Positions 25,688 to 34,666 of a stretch of DNA of 64,000 nucleotides are shown here, piece after piece. How positions within the stretch are numbered: the first letter of the stretch is position 1; the number at the start of each line of letters is the position of its first letter. A program made the translations under genes and the position numbers. The stretch is from Streptomyces sp. NBC_00259 (GTDB lineage Bacteria > Actinomycetota > Actinomycetes > Streptomycetales > Streptomycetaceae), in NCBI RefSeq assembly GCF_036181745.1, contig NZ_CP108080.1, forward strand, positions 6,885,501-6,949,500, given 5' to 3'. The notes beneath the pieces are model-generated. The model worked only from the letters and a program-made list of their open reading frames with translations, was not told the DNA's origin and made no database searches.

Positions 25688-26509
25688 TCAGCGCAGGATC
25701 AGCGTCGGCTGTGCGGGCGCACCGCTCCGCGGCTGCCACTCGCGCGGGTAGCCGACGGACACCTCGTGGAACGGGACCCCGTCGTGCCGCGTCGTACGGG
25801 GGATGTGCAGGTGCCCGTACACCATCGCCCGGGCCCGGTGGCGGATGTGCCAGTCCGCGGTGTGCTCGGTGCCGCACCACAGGGCGAACTCGGGGTAGCG
25901 CAGCACCCGCGTCGGCTCACGCACCAGCGGATAGTGGTTCACGAGAACCGTCTGCAGGTCCTCGGGGACGGCGGCGAGCCGGGACTCGGTGAGTTCCAGA
26001 CGGGCCCGGCACCAGGCCTCGCGGCTCGGGTACGGGTCCGGGTGCAGCAGATGCTCGTCGGTGCAGACGACGTGCGCGCGGTGGGCCTGGGCGAGCGCCT
26101 CCTCCTGGGTGGCGGTGCCCTCCGGGCGGAAGGTGTAGTCGTACAGCAGGAACAGCGGTGCGACCGCGACGGATCGTCCGTCCTCACCGGTCCACACCGG
26201 GTACGGGTCCTCCGGCGTGATCACGCCGAGGCTTCGGCACAGCTCCACCAGCAGCTCGTAGCGCCGTACACCCCGTGCCTGGACGGCGTCGGCGGAGACG
26301 GTCCACAGCTCGTGGTTCCCGGGCGCCCACACGACCGTGGCGAAGCGTTCACTCAGCAGCGACAGCGTCCACTCGATGTCGGACACCTGGTCCCCGACGT
26401 CGCCCGCGACCAGCAGCCAGTCGTCGTCGGAGGCCGGCCGCAGACCGTCCGCGTGCTTGCCGTTCTCCGGATGGTTGACGTGCAGATCACTGATCGCGAG
26501 CAGAGACAT
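25688..26509 (-). CDS. Calcineurin-like metallophosphoesterase
   Basis: The 273-residue protein carries a full set of metallophosphoesterase motifs: LLAISDLHVNHP, LLVAGDVGD, VVWAPGNHELW, LVNHYPLV and MVYGHLHIPR. The SDLH and GNHE forms place it with the general dinuclear-metal phosphoesterases. The substrate could be a phosphodiester or phosphoprotein; none is suggested by context. ATG at 26509 immediately begins the conserved strand, which settles the start. Confidence 0.85.
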   Translation of the reverse strand: MSLLAISDLHVNHPENGKHADGLRPASDDDWLLVAGDVGDQVSDIEWTLSLLSERFATVVWAPGNHELWTVSADAVQARGVRRYELLVELCRSLGVITPEDPYPVWTGEDGRSVAVAPLFLLYDYTFRPEGTATQEEALAQAHRAHVVCTDEHLLHPDPYPSREAWCRARLELTESRLAAVPEDLQTVLVNHYPLVREPTRVLRYPEFALWCGTEHTADWHIRHRARAMVYGHLHIPRTTRHDGVPFHEVSVGYPREWQPRSGAPAQPTLILR

Positions 26510-26612
26510 CACAACCCCCGTGGACGGACCGCCTGCCGAGACATCCGGACGATCCTCCCACCACGGCGGGCGGCTGTCCGCCTCCGCCACCCCGTCTCCG
26601 CCGCCCCGTGGC

Positions 26613-27029
26613 TCAGACCGCCGGTGCGCCCCTGAGTCCGTAGCGTGCCCAGGCGGGTGCGATGCCGGTGATCTGGCAGACCATGAGGTACAGCGGGATC
26701 GGCGGGGTGTACGGGCTGGAGTCCTTGGGCCAGTGGACCAGCCGGGGAGCCGACTCCGGTACGTACGCACCACGGGAGTAGTAGGAGGGAAGCGGCCAGG
26801 TCAGCTCCTGGTCGGAGCCGGCCGGGACGATCCACCACATCCAGTCCGTGTCCGCGTAGACACAGCCCGTGTGCGGCAGCCTGGACAGCATCCGGAACCC
26901 GTGCCGTGCGGGCACGCCGACCGCGTCGTAACCCAGCGTGGCCGTGAGTCCCGGGGGGACGTCGAGACGCAGCTGTGCGGGGGAACGGTCCCGCCCGCGG
27001 GAGAGCAGACCGGCCATCGTCCTCAGCAT
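26613..27029 (-). CDS. Uncharacterised 138-aa protein coupled to the ATPase
   Basis: I do not recognise this family. The 138-residue product is rich in Trp, Tyr and Pro (DTDWMWWIVPAGSDQELTWPLP, YSRGAYVPESAPRLVHWP) and has no signal peptide or membrane helix. Its start lies seven bases inside the end of the histidine-kinase-like ATPase gene, so it is translated together with it and probably works in the same pathway. Codon use is typical of the genome. Confidence 0.7.
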   Translation of the reverse strand: MLRTMAGLLSRGRDRSPAQLRLDVPPGLTATLGYDAVGVPARHGFRMLSRLPHTGCVYADTDWMWWIVPAGSDQELTWPLPSYYSRGAYVPESAPRLVHWPKDSSPYTPPIPLYLMVCQITGIAPAWARYGLRGAPAV

Positions 27030-27520
27030 GGCCGCCCCGTGCCCGGGTCTCCACCGGCCGATCGGACGGGGCCGAGCGCCAGCTCGGCCCAGACGACGCG
27101 GCCCGGTCCCGGATGGGCGTCATGCGCTCCCCAGGCGCTGCTCACGGCGTCCACCAGCAGCAGTCCCCGCCCGCGCTCCTCCGCGGAGACCTGGCGCAGC
27201 CGGGGCTCGCCGGGCGGGCAGCCCTGGTCCTGCACCGCTATGCGCAACTGCCCCGGTACGTCGTGCAGTTCGCACAGGACGCGCTCGCTCGCGGTGTGCA
27301 CGACGGCGTTGGTGAACAGTTCGGAGGCGACCAGCGCCACCGTGTCGAAAAGGTCCTCCCCGAGGCCCCAGCGCTGCATCCGCTCCCGGATCAGACGCCT
27401 GGCCCGCGCCACCGAATCGGTCCGGCCGGGCAGCTCGAACCCGAAGCGCCGTATCGCCGGCACGGACGCCGGCTGGTACTGGCCGACGAGAAGGGGTCTG
27501 AGCGCGTTGCCAGGAGCCAC
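27023..27520 (-). CDS. Anti-sigma-type ATP-binding protein (RsbW-like)
   Basis: The 165-residue protein is a stand-alone HATPase_c domain of the SpoIIAB/RsbW type. The N box is ASELFTNAVVHT, the G1 region VQDQGCPPG, and the lid region contains RGRGLLLVDAVSSAWG. Proteins of this class bind sigma factors or anti-sigma antagonists, and a copy stands divergent to WhiJ-type regulators at many Streptomyces loci, as it does here. I place the start at GTG 27520, which has AAGGA six bases upstream; TTG at 27526 is unlikely. Confidence 0.85.
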   Translation of the reverse strand: MAPGNALRPLLVGQYQPASVPAIRRFGFELPGRTDSVARARRLIRERMQRWGLGEDLFDTVALVASELFTNAVVHTASERVLCELHDVPGQLRIAVQDQGCPPGEPRLRQVSAEERGRGLLLVDAVSSAWGAHDAHPGPGRVVWAELALGPVRSAGGDPGTGRPC

Positions 27521-27811
27521 GACCAATCCTTAACGGTGGGGGTAGCGGTGCCGAACGTGCCTCTCCCCGGGCAGAGTGCGGCAGCCTCGTGAACTGGTTC
27601 ACCGAGTCACTCTCCACCCGGAGGCGACACTTGGCAAGAGGCACTCTGAAAAATGCAGAGTGCCGGGTTCTCGGTGGTGGTGGCATGGCACACTCGTCCC
27701 GGCACCGAGTCGTGACATCCCGTCGTGACGCCGTGTGTCACCACGTCGTGACACCGAGTCGTCGTGACACCGAGTCGTGAATCCGTGAACAGGGCGCTGG
27801 GGAGGTCTGTA
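27521..27811. other. Divergent regulatory region of the WhiJ-like locus, 291 bp
   Basis: This gap lies between the ATPase and the XRE regulator. It contains the repeat array described separately and no credible small gene. The left half is less GC-rich than the genes around it. Confidence 0.6.
27709..27780. promoter_or_regulatory. Array of GTCGTGAC repeats
   Basis: GTCGTGA(C) occurs at 27709, 27722, 27745, 27761 and 27774, all in the same orientation, in the 100 bases before the XRE gene. The spacing is 13, 23, 16 and 13. This is a likely binding array for the WhiJ-like protein itself. Confidence 0.7.
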
Positions 27812-28672
27812 GTGAGCGAGCCGCGGTCCGCCCCCACTGTGGGGCAGGTCGTCCTGGGCAAGCGACTGCAGGATCTGCGGGAGCGAGCCGGCCTGAAACG
27901 CGAGGAGGCCGCCAAGGTCCTCCACGTGGCGCCCGCCACCATCCGCCGGATGGAAACGGCCGAGGTCGCGCTGAAGATCCCCTACGTGCAGCTGCTGCTG
28001 CGGGCGTACGGAGTCGCCGACGACGAGGCCGACGGCTTCGCCCAGCTCGCCGAGGACGCCAACAAGCCCGGCTGGTGGCAGCGCTTCCACGACGTCCTGC
28101 CCGGCTGGTTCAGCATGTACGTCAGCCTGGAGGGCGCGGCCGCCCTCATCCGCGCCTACGAGCCCCACTTCGTCCCCGGCCTCCTCCAGACCGAGGACTA
28201 CGCCCGCGGCGTGATGCGCAGCGGAGCCCTCGGCGCCACCAGCACCGAGGACATCGAGCGCCATGTCGCGTTGCGGATGGAGCGCCAGGGCCTGCTCTCG
28301 CGGCCCGACGCGCCGAGATTCTGGGTGATCATGGAGGAGACGGCGCTGCGCCGTCCGGTGGGCGGCCCGAAGGTGATGCGGGCCCAGCTCGACCGCCTGC
28401 TCGAAGCGGCCGAGATGCCCGGCATCACGCTCCAGGTCGCCGAGTTCGCGAAAGGACCCCATCCCGGCACCTACGGGCCGTTCGTCATCTTCCGGTTCGC
28501 GGTGCCCGAACTCCCCGACATGGTCTACAGCGAGTACCTGACCGGCGCGGTCTACCTCGACGCGCGCCCCGAGGTGGCCTCGCACCTGGAGGTCATGGAC
28601 CGCATGGCGGCCCAGGCCGCCACCGCACAACGCACGAAGGACCTCCTCCGGGGCGTCCGCAAGGAGCTGTGA
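27812..28672 (+). CDS. WhiJ-like XRE regulator with DUF5753
   Basis: The 286-residue protein has an N-terminal XRE helix-turn-helix (LGKRLQDLRERAGLKREEAA, HVAPATIRRMETAE) and a C-terminal DUF5753 ligand domain (YEPHFVPGLLQTEDYARGVM, FWVIMEETALRRPVGG). These proteins make up the WhiJ family, which acts with a small DUF397 protein to control development or secondary metabolism in Streptomyces. GTG at 27812 has GGGGAGG six bases upstream; upstream in-frame codons lack a ribosome site. A DUF397 gene begins right after its stop. Confidence 0.9.
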   Translation: MSEPRSAPTVGQVVLGKRLQDLRERAGLKREEAAKVLHVAPATIRRMETAEVALKIPYVQLLLRAYGVADDEADGFAQLAEDANKPGWWQRFHDVLPGWFSMYVSLEGAAALIRAYEPHFVPGLLQTEDYARGVMRSGALGATSTEDIERHVALRMERQGLLSRPDAPRFWVIMEETALRRPVGGPKVMRAQLDRLLEAAEMPGITLQVAEFAKGPHPGTYGPFVIFRFAVPELPDMVYSEYLTGAVYLDARPEVASHLEVMDRMAAQAATAQRTKDLLRGVRKEL

Positions 28673-28909
28673 ATGGATCGCATATACAACGGCATGCCTG
28701 CCCGGGAGCTCGGCACCGAGGGCTGGCACAAGCCGTGGAGCGGCGGCAACGGCGGCAACTGCATCGAGGCCATGAAGCTGGCCGACGGCAGGGTCGCGGT
28801 GCGCCAGTCCGCCGACCCCGACGGTCCCGCGCTCATCTACACCCACGGCGAGATCGCCGCCTTCATCCAGGGCGCCAAGTCGGGTAAGGCAGACTTTCTC
28901 CTGACCTGA
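28673..28909 (+). CDS. DUF397 small protein
   Basis: The 78-residue protein is a DUF397 member: WHKPWSGGNGGNCIEA, VAVRQSADPDGPALIYTHGEIAAFI. It is the standard partner of WhiJ-type XRE regulators and is thought to bind them. The start directly abuts the XRE stop. A start at residue 8 (Met) is possible, since the conserved part begins after it. Confidence 0.9.
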   Translation: MDRIYNGMPARELGTEGWHKPWSGGNGGNCIEAMKLADGRVAVRQSADPDGPALIYTHGEIAAFIQGAKSGKADFLLT

Positions 28910-28982
28910 ACCGGCCCCGAGGCACGGGCAGTTCCGTTCGTCCATCCGTCGTCGCACACCCACAGACCCCTGGAGAGGCCAG

Positions 28983-29792
28983 ATGACCGGGCAAGACTCC
29001 GCCGCCGTACGCATCGACACCAGCAAGCCCCACCCGGCCCGCATGTACGACTGGTTCCTCGGCGGCAAGGACAACTACCCGGTCGACGAGGAGATGGCCA
29101 AGCAGCTCCTCACCCTCGACGCGCGCGGACGGGACATGGCCCGGGTCAACCGGGCCTACATGCACCGCGCCACCCGCTGGCTCGGCGGCAACGGGATCCG
29201 CCAGTACCTCGACATCGGCACCGGCATCCCCACCGAGCCCAATCTCCACCAGATAGCCCAGCAGGTCGCCCCCGAGTCCCGCGTCGTCTACTGCGACAAC
29301 GACCCGATCGTCCTCGCGCACGCCGAGGCACTGCTGCGCAGCACGCCCGAGGGCGCCACCGAGTACATCCAGGCCGACGCCCGCGACCCCGAGGCGATCC
29401 TGGACGCGGCCGGCAAGGTCCTCGACTTCACCCGGCCCATCGCCCTGTCGCTGCTCGCGCTGCTGCACTTCGTGGACGACGAGGACGGCGCGTACGAGCT
29501 GGTGGACCGGCTGGTCGGGCAGCTCGCACCCGGCAGCTACCTCGTGCTGTCGCACACCACCGGCGACTTCGACCCGGAGAAGGCCGCGGAGGCCCGCGCC
29601 ATGTACAAGGCACGCGGGCTCACGCTGCGCCCGCGCTCCCGCGAGGAGTTCACCCGTTTCTTCGACGGCCTCGAACTCGTCGAGCCCGGAGTGTCACTGA
29701 CCGCCGAGTGGCACCCCGAGCTCGGTGAGGTCATCGACGTGCTCGGCGACCGCCCCATTCCCGGCTACGCGGGCGTCGCCCGCGTCGGCTGA
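28983..29792 (+). CDS. S-adenosylmethionine-dependent methyltransferase (PF04672-type)
   Basis: The 269-residue protein belongs to the actinomycete S-adenosyl methyltransferase family often found next to WhiJ/DUF397 loci. Signature parts are HPARMYDWFLGGKDNY at the N-terminus, the SAM-binding loop YLDIGTGIPT and LLALLHFVDDEDGA. The substrate is unknown for the family. GGAGAGG lies just upstream of the ATG. It follows DUF397 after 73 bases and is probably cotranscribed. Confidence 0.9.
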   Translation: MTGQDSAAVRIDTSKPHPARMYDWFLGGKDNYPVDEEMAKQLLTLDARGRDMARVNRAYMHRATRWLGGNGIRQYLDIGTGIPTEPNLHQIAQQVAPESRVVYCDNDPIVLAHAEALLRSTPEGATEYIQADARDPEAILDAAGKVLDFTRPIALSLLALLHFVDDEDGAYELVDRLVGQLAPGSYLVLSHTTGDFDPEKAAEARAMYKARGLTLRPRSREEFTRFFDGLELVEPGVSLTAEWHPELGEVIDVLGDRPIPGYAGVARVG

Positions 29793-29796
29793 CGGC

Positions 29797-31728
29797 TCAG
29801 CTCCCCGGCAGCAGGGTGACGTGGAAGCCCGTCGCCCTGCTGACGTTCCCCGCCGCGTCGATCGTCCGGTGCTCGACGGTGTGGGTGCCGTACTCGGGCG
29901 TGGCGTCGTCCCACGGCACGGCGCGCGGTGTGCCGAGCTTGCCGTACACGAGGTCGTCGATGACGGTGCCGCCCGGGGTGAAGCGGAACGGCGCCTCGGC
30001 GTCCGTCGGCCAGCCGTAGTACGTGTACCAGCCGTCGCCGTCCACCCGGAACTGGGAGACGACCGTGCCCGGCCGGTCGTCGCGTGCGGTCAGCCGCATG
30101 GTGAACGGGCCGTCGTACACGTACTCCGTCGGCCGGCCGGGCCGGCTCACCGTCCGCAGCGGCTCTGACAGCTCGTACGAGCCGGCCGCCGGGGCCGCGT
30201 CCACCGTCCAGCGCAGCACCGTGCCCGTACCGGCGATCCGGGCGATGAGCGTGTGCGTCCCCGCACGCAGCCGCAGCGCGCCGAGGTCCAGGTCCCGGTC
30301 GTTGCCCGGGTTCGTCAGCGGACGGCCGTCGAGGGACCAGCGGACGGCGTACGTACGGTCCGTGGGATGCGTGGTGTCGGCGTACACGACGGAGTCCGCC
30401 CCCACCGGGCCGTCGGTGGTGGTGTGGCCCGTGAAGGCCGGTGCCACGGGCGGGTGGGGCGTCCGTACGGAGGTGTCGACCGTCCAGCCGACCGTACGCG
30501 TCAGTGCGGCCGAGGCACGCAGGGCCGGGTCGCGGACGAAGGGCGTCGGGTCGGTGACCGTCGCGGTGAGCGTGTGGGTACCGCGGCCGAGACCCAGCCG
30601 GCGCAGATCGAGCGCCCGGGCGCCGTCGGTGTGCCGCAGCGGGCGGCCGTCGAGCCGCCAGGCGACGTCGAGTTCCCCGCCGACCGGATGCAGCGTCTCG
30701 ACCCACACCGTCCGGTCGTCCCCGATCGGGGCGGCGTTGGGCGTGTGTCCCTGGACGAGGTTCACCTTGGCCGAGATGGCGCCGACCATCACCTCGCGCT
30801 CCACCTGGTCGAAGGCGTAACCGAGCGTCTTCATGATCGAGTGCTTGCTGGGCCGCCAGACGCCCTTGGTGCTGTACATCCCGCCCTCGTGGCGGGCGAT
30901 CGTCCCGCCGGACTCGCTCTTCTCGCCCAGCCAGCGCCACCACTTCGCCCGCTGCTCCCGCATCTCCCGCTCGGTCAGCAGCGTGTGATGCGCGGAGGCC
31001 GGCTCGCCCCCGGTGTACGTACCGCCGGGCACTCCGCGCCCGTAGTAGTCGTACTCGTCCTGGAGCTTGCCGAGCGAGTGGCCGATCTCGTGCGGGGTGA
31101 TGAGGGAGGACAGGGCGTTCTTGCCGGAGGCGGTGGCGTACGTGCCGCCCGCGCCGCCGTAGGTCTCGCTGTTCGCGAGCGCCACGATCTGGCGGTTGGC
31201 GCTCGTCGTGCCGCCGACGAGATCGGCGAGCGCCGTCGCCGCCGCGCTGTCGACCGTCAGCAGCCGCTGCACACTGGCCGGATTGCAGCCGCCCCAGAAG
31301 CCCATGTTCAGCGGGGTGTCGCGGCGCGGGGCGTCCAGCGAGGGATCGCAGTCGACGCCCGATTCCGGTGACGGCACCTCGACCGCCCACACATTGACGT
31401 AGGAGCGGTACGACGCGAACGGCTCGATGCTCCACAGCACATTGAGGTGCTTGTCCACGTCCGCCCGGAACTCGTCCATGCCGGCGGCGGTGTAGCCGTC
31501 GCCGAGCACGACGAGATTGAACCGCTTGTCCGCCGGGCCCGTGGTCTGCACGGGCACGACGGTGGCGCTCTCGGTCAGCTGCCGCTGCGACGCCGGAGAT
31601 CTCGGCGGATCCTGCGCGGGCACGGCCGACGCGGACGACGCCGTGCCGAGGAGACCGGTGAGGAGCAGGGCGCCCGCGGTGGCGAGCGCCAGGGCTGCTC
31701 TGGGAAGGCGTATGCCGGAGGTGTCCAT
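29797..31728 (-). CDS. Secreted M64-family metallopeptidase
   Basis: The 643-residue exported peptidase has a signal peptide (cleavage near ASAVPA) and a catalytic domain at about residues 60-330 with FNLVVLGDGYT at the front and the zinc site TPHEIGHSLGKLQDEYD. M64 includes IgA-cleaving enzymes, though most soil members have other targets. Beyond about 340 come two Ig-like repeats, each with WRLDGRPL or WSLDGRPL and a GTHTL ending, and a C-terminal beta-sandwich. ATG 31728 starts a proper signal sequence. Confidence 0.85.
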   Translation of the reverse strand: MDTSGIRLPRAALALATAGALLLTGLLGTASSASAVPAQDPPRSPASQRQLTESATVVPVQTTGPADKRFNLVVLGDGYTAAGMDEFRADVDKHLNVLWSIEPFASYRSYVNVWAVEVPSPESGVDCDPSLDAPRRDTPLNMGFWGGCNPASVQRLLTVDSAAATALADLVGGTTSANRQIVALANSETYGGAGGTYATASGKNALSSLITPHEIGHSLGKLQDEYDYYGRGVPGGTYTGGEPASAHHTLLTEREMREQRAKWWRWLGEKSESGGTIARHEGGMYSTKGVWRPSKHSIMKTLGYAFDQVEREVMVGAISAKVNLVQGHTPNAAPIGDDRTVWVETLHPVGGELDVAWRLDGRPLRHTDGARALDLRRLGLGRGTHTLTATVTDPTPFVRDPALRASAALTRTVGWTVDTSVRTPHPPVAPAFTGHTTTDGPVGADSVVYADTTHPTDRTYAVRWSLDGRPLTNPGNDRDLDLGALRLRAGTHTLIARIAGTGTVLRWTVDAAPAAGSYELSEPLRTVSRPGRPTEYVYDGPFTMRLTARDDRPGTVVSQFRVDGDGWYTYYGWPTDAEAPFRFTPGGTVIDDLVYGKLGTPRAVPWDDATPEYGTHTVEHRTIDAAGNVSRATGFHVTLLPGS

Positions 31729-31850
31729 GGGGCGGGAGCGTAGGTCCGGGCCCAACGGGCCGTAAAGACAGCAGAGTTGGCCGCGAGACCTGCTGCCCCG
31801 GCCGCCGTGCCCCCGTGGCTGTCCCCGTGGCTGTCCCCGGGGCAGTGCAT

Positions 31851-33347
31851 CTAGGGGCGCCGGTCCCTGGTCGCAGCGTCCGCGACCGGATCGGCCGGGC
31901 CGCTCGCGTGCGCGGCTGCCCCCTCATGGCCGGGGGAGCGCCGCACTCGCCGCAGGGCACAGCCCGCGAGCACCGCACCCGCCGCGATGGCGTACGCCGT
32001 CGCCGTGATGACGTACGGATCGCCACCGGATTGGCCGGTGACGTACTTCGCGGCCCCCGCCATGGCCACCCCCAGCCACTCCCAGCGGCCGTCCAGGGCC
32101 ACGAGCGCGACGAGCAGCAGCGCGTACCAGGAGTAGCCGGGCGTCAGCAGCAGGAAGGCCGTACCCGTCACCAGCAGCGCGCCGCGCCACGGCCGTCGGG
32201 GGTCGCCGCGGAGCAGGACGTACGCGACGGCGCACAGCATCAGGACGGCGACCGCCGGGGCCGCCCACCCGTCGGGAAGCACCAGCCGCAGCAGGGCGTA
32301 ACGGCTGCGGGCCGAGGCGTCGCCGTACCCCTCCTCCTCCACGTAACCGGTCAGATAGCCGAGCACCGAGCCCTCGGACACCAGCACATACGGTAGGTAC
32401 GCCAGCACGACGACGGCCACGGCGGGCAGCACCACGGCGGCCGCGTCGCGCCATCTGCGGACCCCCGACAGGGCGCCGGGCAGCAGGACCGCGGGCAGCA
32501 GCTTGGTGGCGGTGGCGGCTCCGAGGAGCGCGCCGCCCGCCGCGCGGTGCCGGACGACGAGACCGAGACCGGCCACCCCCAGCAGCACACCGAGGACGTC
32601 GGCGTGGGCGTTGTTGACCGCTTCCAGCGGGACGGCAGGACACCAGGCCCAGTACGCGGCCCCGCGCACCCCGTCGCTTCCTTCTCCGGTTCCGTCTCCG
32701 CGTACGTCTCCGCCGGTGTCGCAGCTCCCGCCTCCGCGGCGGCGCAGCACCAGCAGCAGCGCGCCCGTCACCCCGACCGACAGCAGCGCACCGCCGGCCT
32801 GGAGCGGCTTGTGCCGGGAGCCGTCCGGGGAGAGCGAGTGGACCAGCAGGAAATAGCCCTCCGCGACCGGCGGGTAGATGGTGTGGACCGCGGGCCGGTT
32901 GAGCCGGGTGCAGTGGACCACGCCCTCGGGTCCGGGGATCCGTGCGCGCTCCGGACCCCGGCAGCCCGCGCCCGCCGGGAACAGCCAGGGATCGCGCAGC
33001 GCCACGAGCGCGGGATCGGCGGGCGCGTGGTCGTACGGAGAGATCCCGGCCGCCTGCACCCGCCCGTCCCAGGCGTAGCGGTACGCGTCGCTGCTCGTAC
33101 GCGGAGGAGCGAGCAGCCCTGTCGCCGCGACCACGACGCTGCCGCCGAGGACCAGCGCCACGGCGTGACGCACCGGGACCTTCCGCAGACACCACACCGC
33201 CGCGGCGAACAGCACCCAGCACGCCCCGTACCACCAGGCCAGGCCGACGGGGTCCGAGTAGTAGCCGTCCTTGCGGACGGTGAGCGCGAGCGCGGTGGTG
33301 AGGGCGCAGAGAAGGAGTCCGGTGCTGAGGGTGCGGGGTGCGATCAC
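31851..33347 (-). CDS. GT87-type integral membrane glycosyltransferase
   Basis: The 498-residue protein has about twelve hydrophobic segments and the DUF2029/GT87 signature in the first large loop: SSDAYRYAWDGRVQAAG and ISPYDHAP, then YPPVAEGYF. GT87 enzymes transfer mannose from polyprenyl-phosphate mannose to outer-envelope glycolipids. A low-complexity Asp/Gly tract sits in a loop near residue 215. GTG at 33347 is used. It diverges from the molybdopterin oxidoreductase across 113 bases. Confidence 0.85.
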   Translation of the reverse strand: MIAPRTLSTGLLLCALTTALALTVRKDGYYSDPVGLAWWYGACWVLFAAAVWCLRKVPVRHAVALVLGGSVVVAATGLLAPPRTSSDAYRYAWDGRVQAAGISPYDHAPADPALVALRDPWLFPAGAGCRGPERARIPGPEGVVHCTRLNRPAVHTIYPPVAEGYFLLVHSLSPDGSRHKPLQAGGALLSVGVTGALLLVLRRRGGGSCDTGGDVRGDGTGEGSDGVRGAAYWAWCPAVPLEAVNNAHADVLGVLLGVAGLGLVVRHRAAGGALLGAATATKLLPAVLLPGALSGVRRWRDAAAVVLPAVAVVVLAYLPYVLVSEGSVLGYLTGYVEEEGYGDASARSRYALLRLVLPDGWAAPAVAVLMLCAVAYVLLRGDPRRPWRGALLVTGTAFLLLTPGYSWYALLLVALVALDGRWEWLGVAMAGAAKYVTGQSGGDPYVITATAYAIAAGAVLAGCALRRVRRSPGHEGAAAHASGPADPVADAATRDRRP

Positions 33348-33460
33348 GCGTTCAGCCTGGCAGCCCCGCCCGCCGTGGACGGCGCACCGCCCGGCGACGT
33401 CAGAGATCCGTAAGGTGCCGGAGCCGCGCCTGACGGCACCTCAGGGGGTCTGATGGAGAC

Positions 33461-34666
33461 ATGAGGTTCCGATCACCGGCCCCGCGACGGCCCGCCCTGC
33501 GACTGTCCGCCCTGCGACGGGCTGCCCCACGGCTGCCGAAGCGGCCGCCCCTGCCGTCCTTCAAGGGCCGGCTGCACGACCCGGTGACCGCCACGGCCAT
33601 CGGCCGCTGGCTCGGCGTCATGATCGCCGTCTGCTTCCTGACCGGACTGATCAGCCACTTCCTCCAGAAGCCGCCGGGCTGGCTGGTGCCCCTGCTGCCG
33701 CCCCGGCCCGTCTGGGGGTACCGGCTGACCCAGGGACTGCACGTGGCGAGCGGAATCGCCGCGATCCCGCTGCTCATGGCGAAGCTGTGGACGGTGTACC
33801 CGCGGCTGTTCGTGTGGCCACCGGTCCGGTCCCTGCGACACGCCCTGGAGCGCCTGTCGGTGGCGGTGCTGGTGGCGGCGGCCGTCTTCCAGCTCTTCAG
33901 CGGACTGCTCAACATCGTGCAGTGGTACCCGTGGCCGTTCTCCTTCGTACCCGTGCACTACGCCGTGGCCTGGGTGCTGGTGGGCGCGCTGCTGCTGCAT
34001 CTGGCGGTCAAGGCGCCCGAGATCAGGGCGCACTGGACCCGCCGTTCATCCGGGACGCTGGAGCTCCCGGCCGAGGACGCGGCGGACCGGCGGTCGTTCC
34101 TCGCGGGCGTCGCGGCGGCCGTCGGCGCGGTCACACTGGTCACCGTCGGCCAGTCGGCCACCCCGCTCAAACGCCTCGACCTGCTGGCGCCCCGCCACCC
34201 CGACCACGGCCTGCAGGGCCTGCCCGTCAACCGCACCGCGGCCGCGGCACGCGTCACCGGGCTGTCCGCGGGCCGCTGGCGGCTGACGGTGGCAGGGCCG
34301 CGCCCGTACGAGCTCTCGCTCGCCGAGCTGCGGGCCATGCGCCAGCACACCGTCACCCTGCCGATCGCCTGCGTCGAGGGCTGGAGCAAGTCGGCCGAGT
34401 GGACCGGCGTACGGATCCGGGACCTGCTCGACCGGGCGGGCGCCCCGCCCGGCGCGGTCCTGCGGGTGGTGTCACTGGAGCGGCGTGGCGCGTACCGGGT
34501 GATGGAGATGGGCCAGGGGTACGCGCGTGACCCGCTGACCCTGCTCGCGCTGCGGCTGAACGGCGAGGTGCTGGCCATCGACCACGGGTTCCCCGCGCGC
34601 ATCATCGCCCCCAACCGGCCCGGTGTGCTGCAGACCAAATGGGTCAGCCGGCTGGAGGTGCTGTGA
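33461..34666 (+). CDS. Membrane molybdopterin oxidoreductase with fused b-type membrane domain
   Basis: The 401-residue protein joins a four-helix membrane domain (about 48-66, 92-110, 132-151, 164-183) with a sulfite-oxidase-fold Moco domain (about 250-401). His residues at about 66, 94, 166 and 180 could bind heme b. An internal ADRRSFLAG followed by a helix at 214-230 is a twin-arginine-like signal. The Moco ligand Cys is in LPIACVEGWSKS (C304). The layout resembles the YedY/YedZ (MsrPQ) pair in one chain. The substrate is not known; sulfoxide reduction would be a fair guess. Its stop overlaps the next gene's start as TGATG. Confidence 0.82.
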   Translation: MRFRSPAPRRPALRLSALRRAAPRLPKRPPLPSFKGRLHDPVTATAIGRWLGVMIAVCFLTGLISHFLQKPPGWLVPLLPPRPVWGYRLTQGLHVASGIAAIPLLMAKLWTVYPRLFVWPPVRSLRHALERLSVAVLVAAAVFQLFSGLLNIVQWYPWPFSFVPVHYAVAWVLVGALLLHLAVKAPEIRAHWTRRSSGTLELPAEDAADRRSFLAGVAAAVGAVTLVTVGQSATPLKRLDLLAPRHPDHGLQGLPVNRTAAAARVTGLSAGRWRLTVAGPRPYELSLAELRAMRQHTVTLPIACVEGWSKSAEWTGVRIRDLLDRAGAPPGAVLRVVSLERRGAYRVMEMGQGYARDPLTLLALRLNGEVLAIDHGFPARIIAPNRPGVLQTKWVSRLEVL

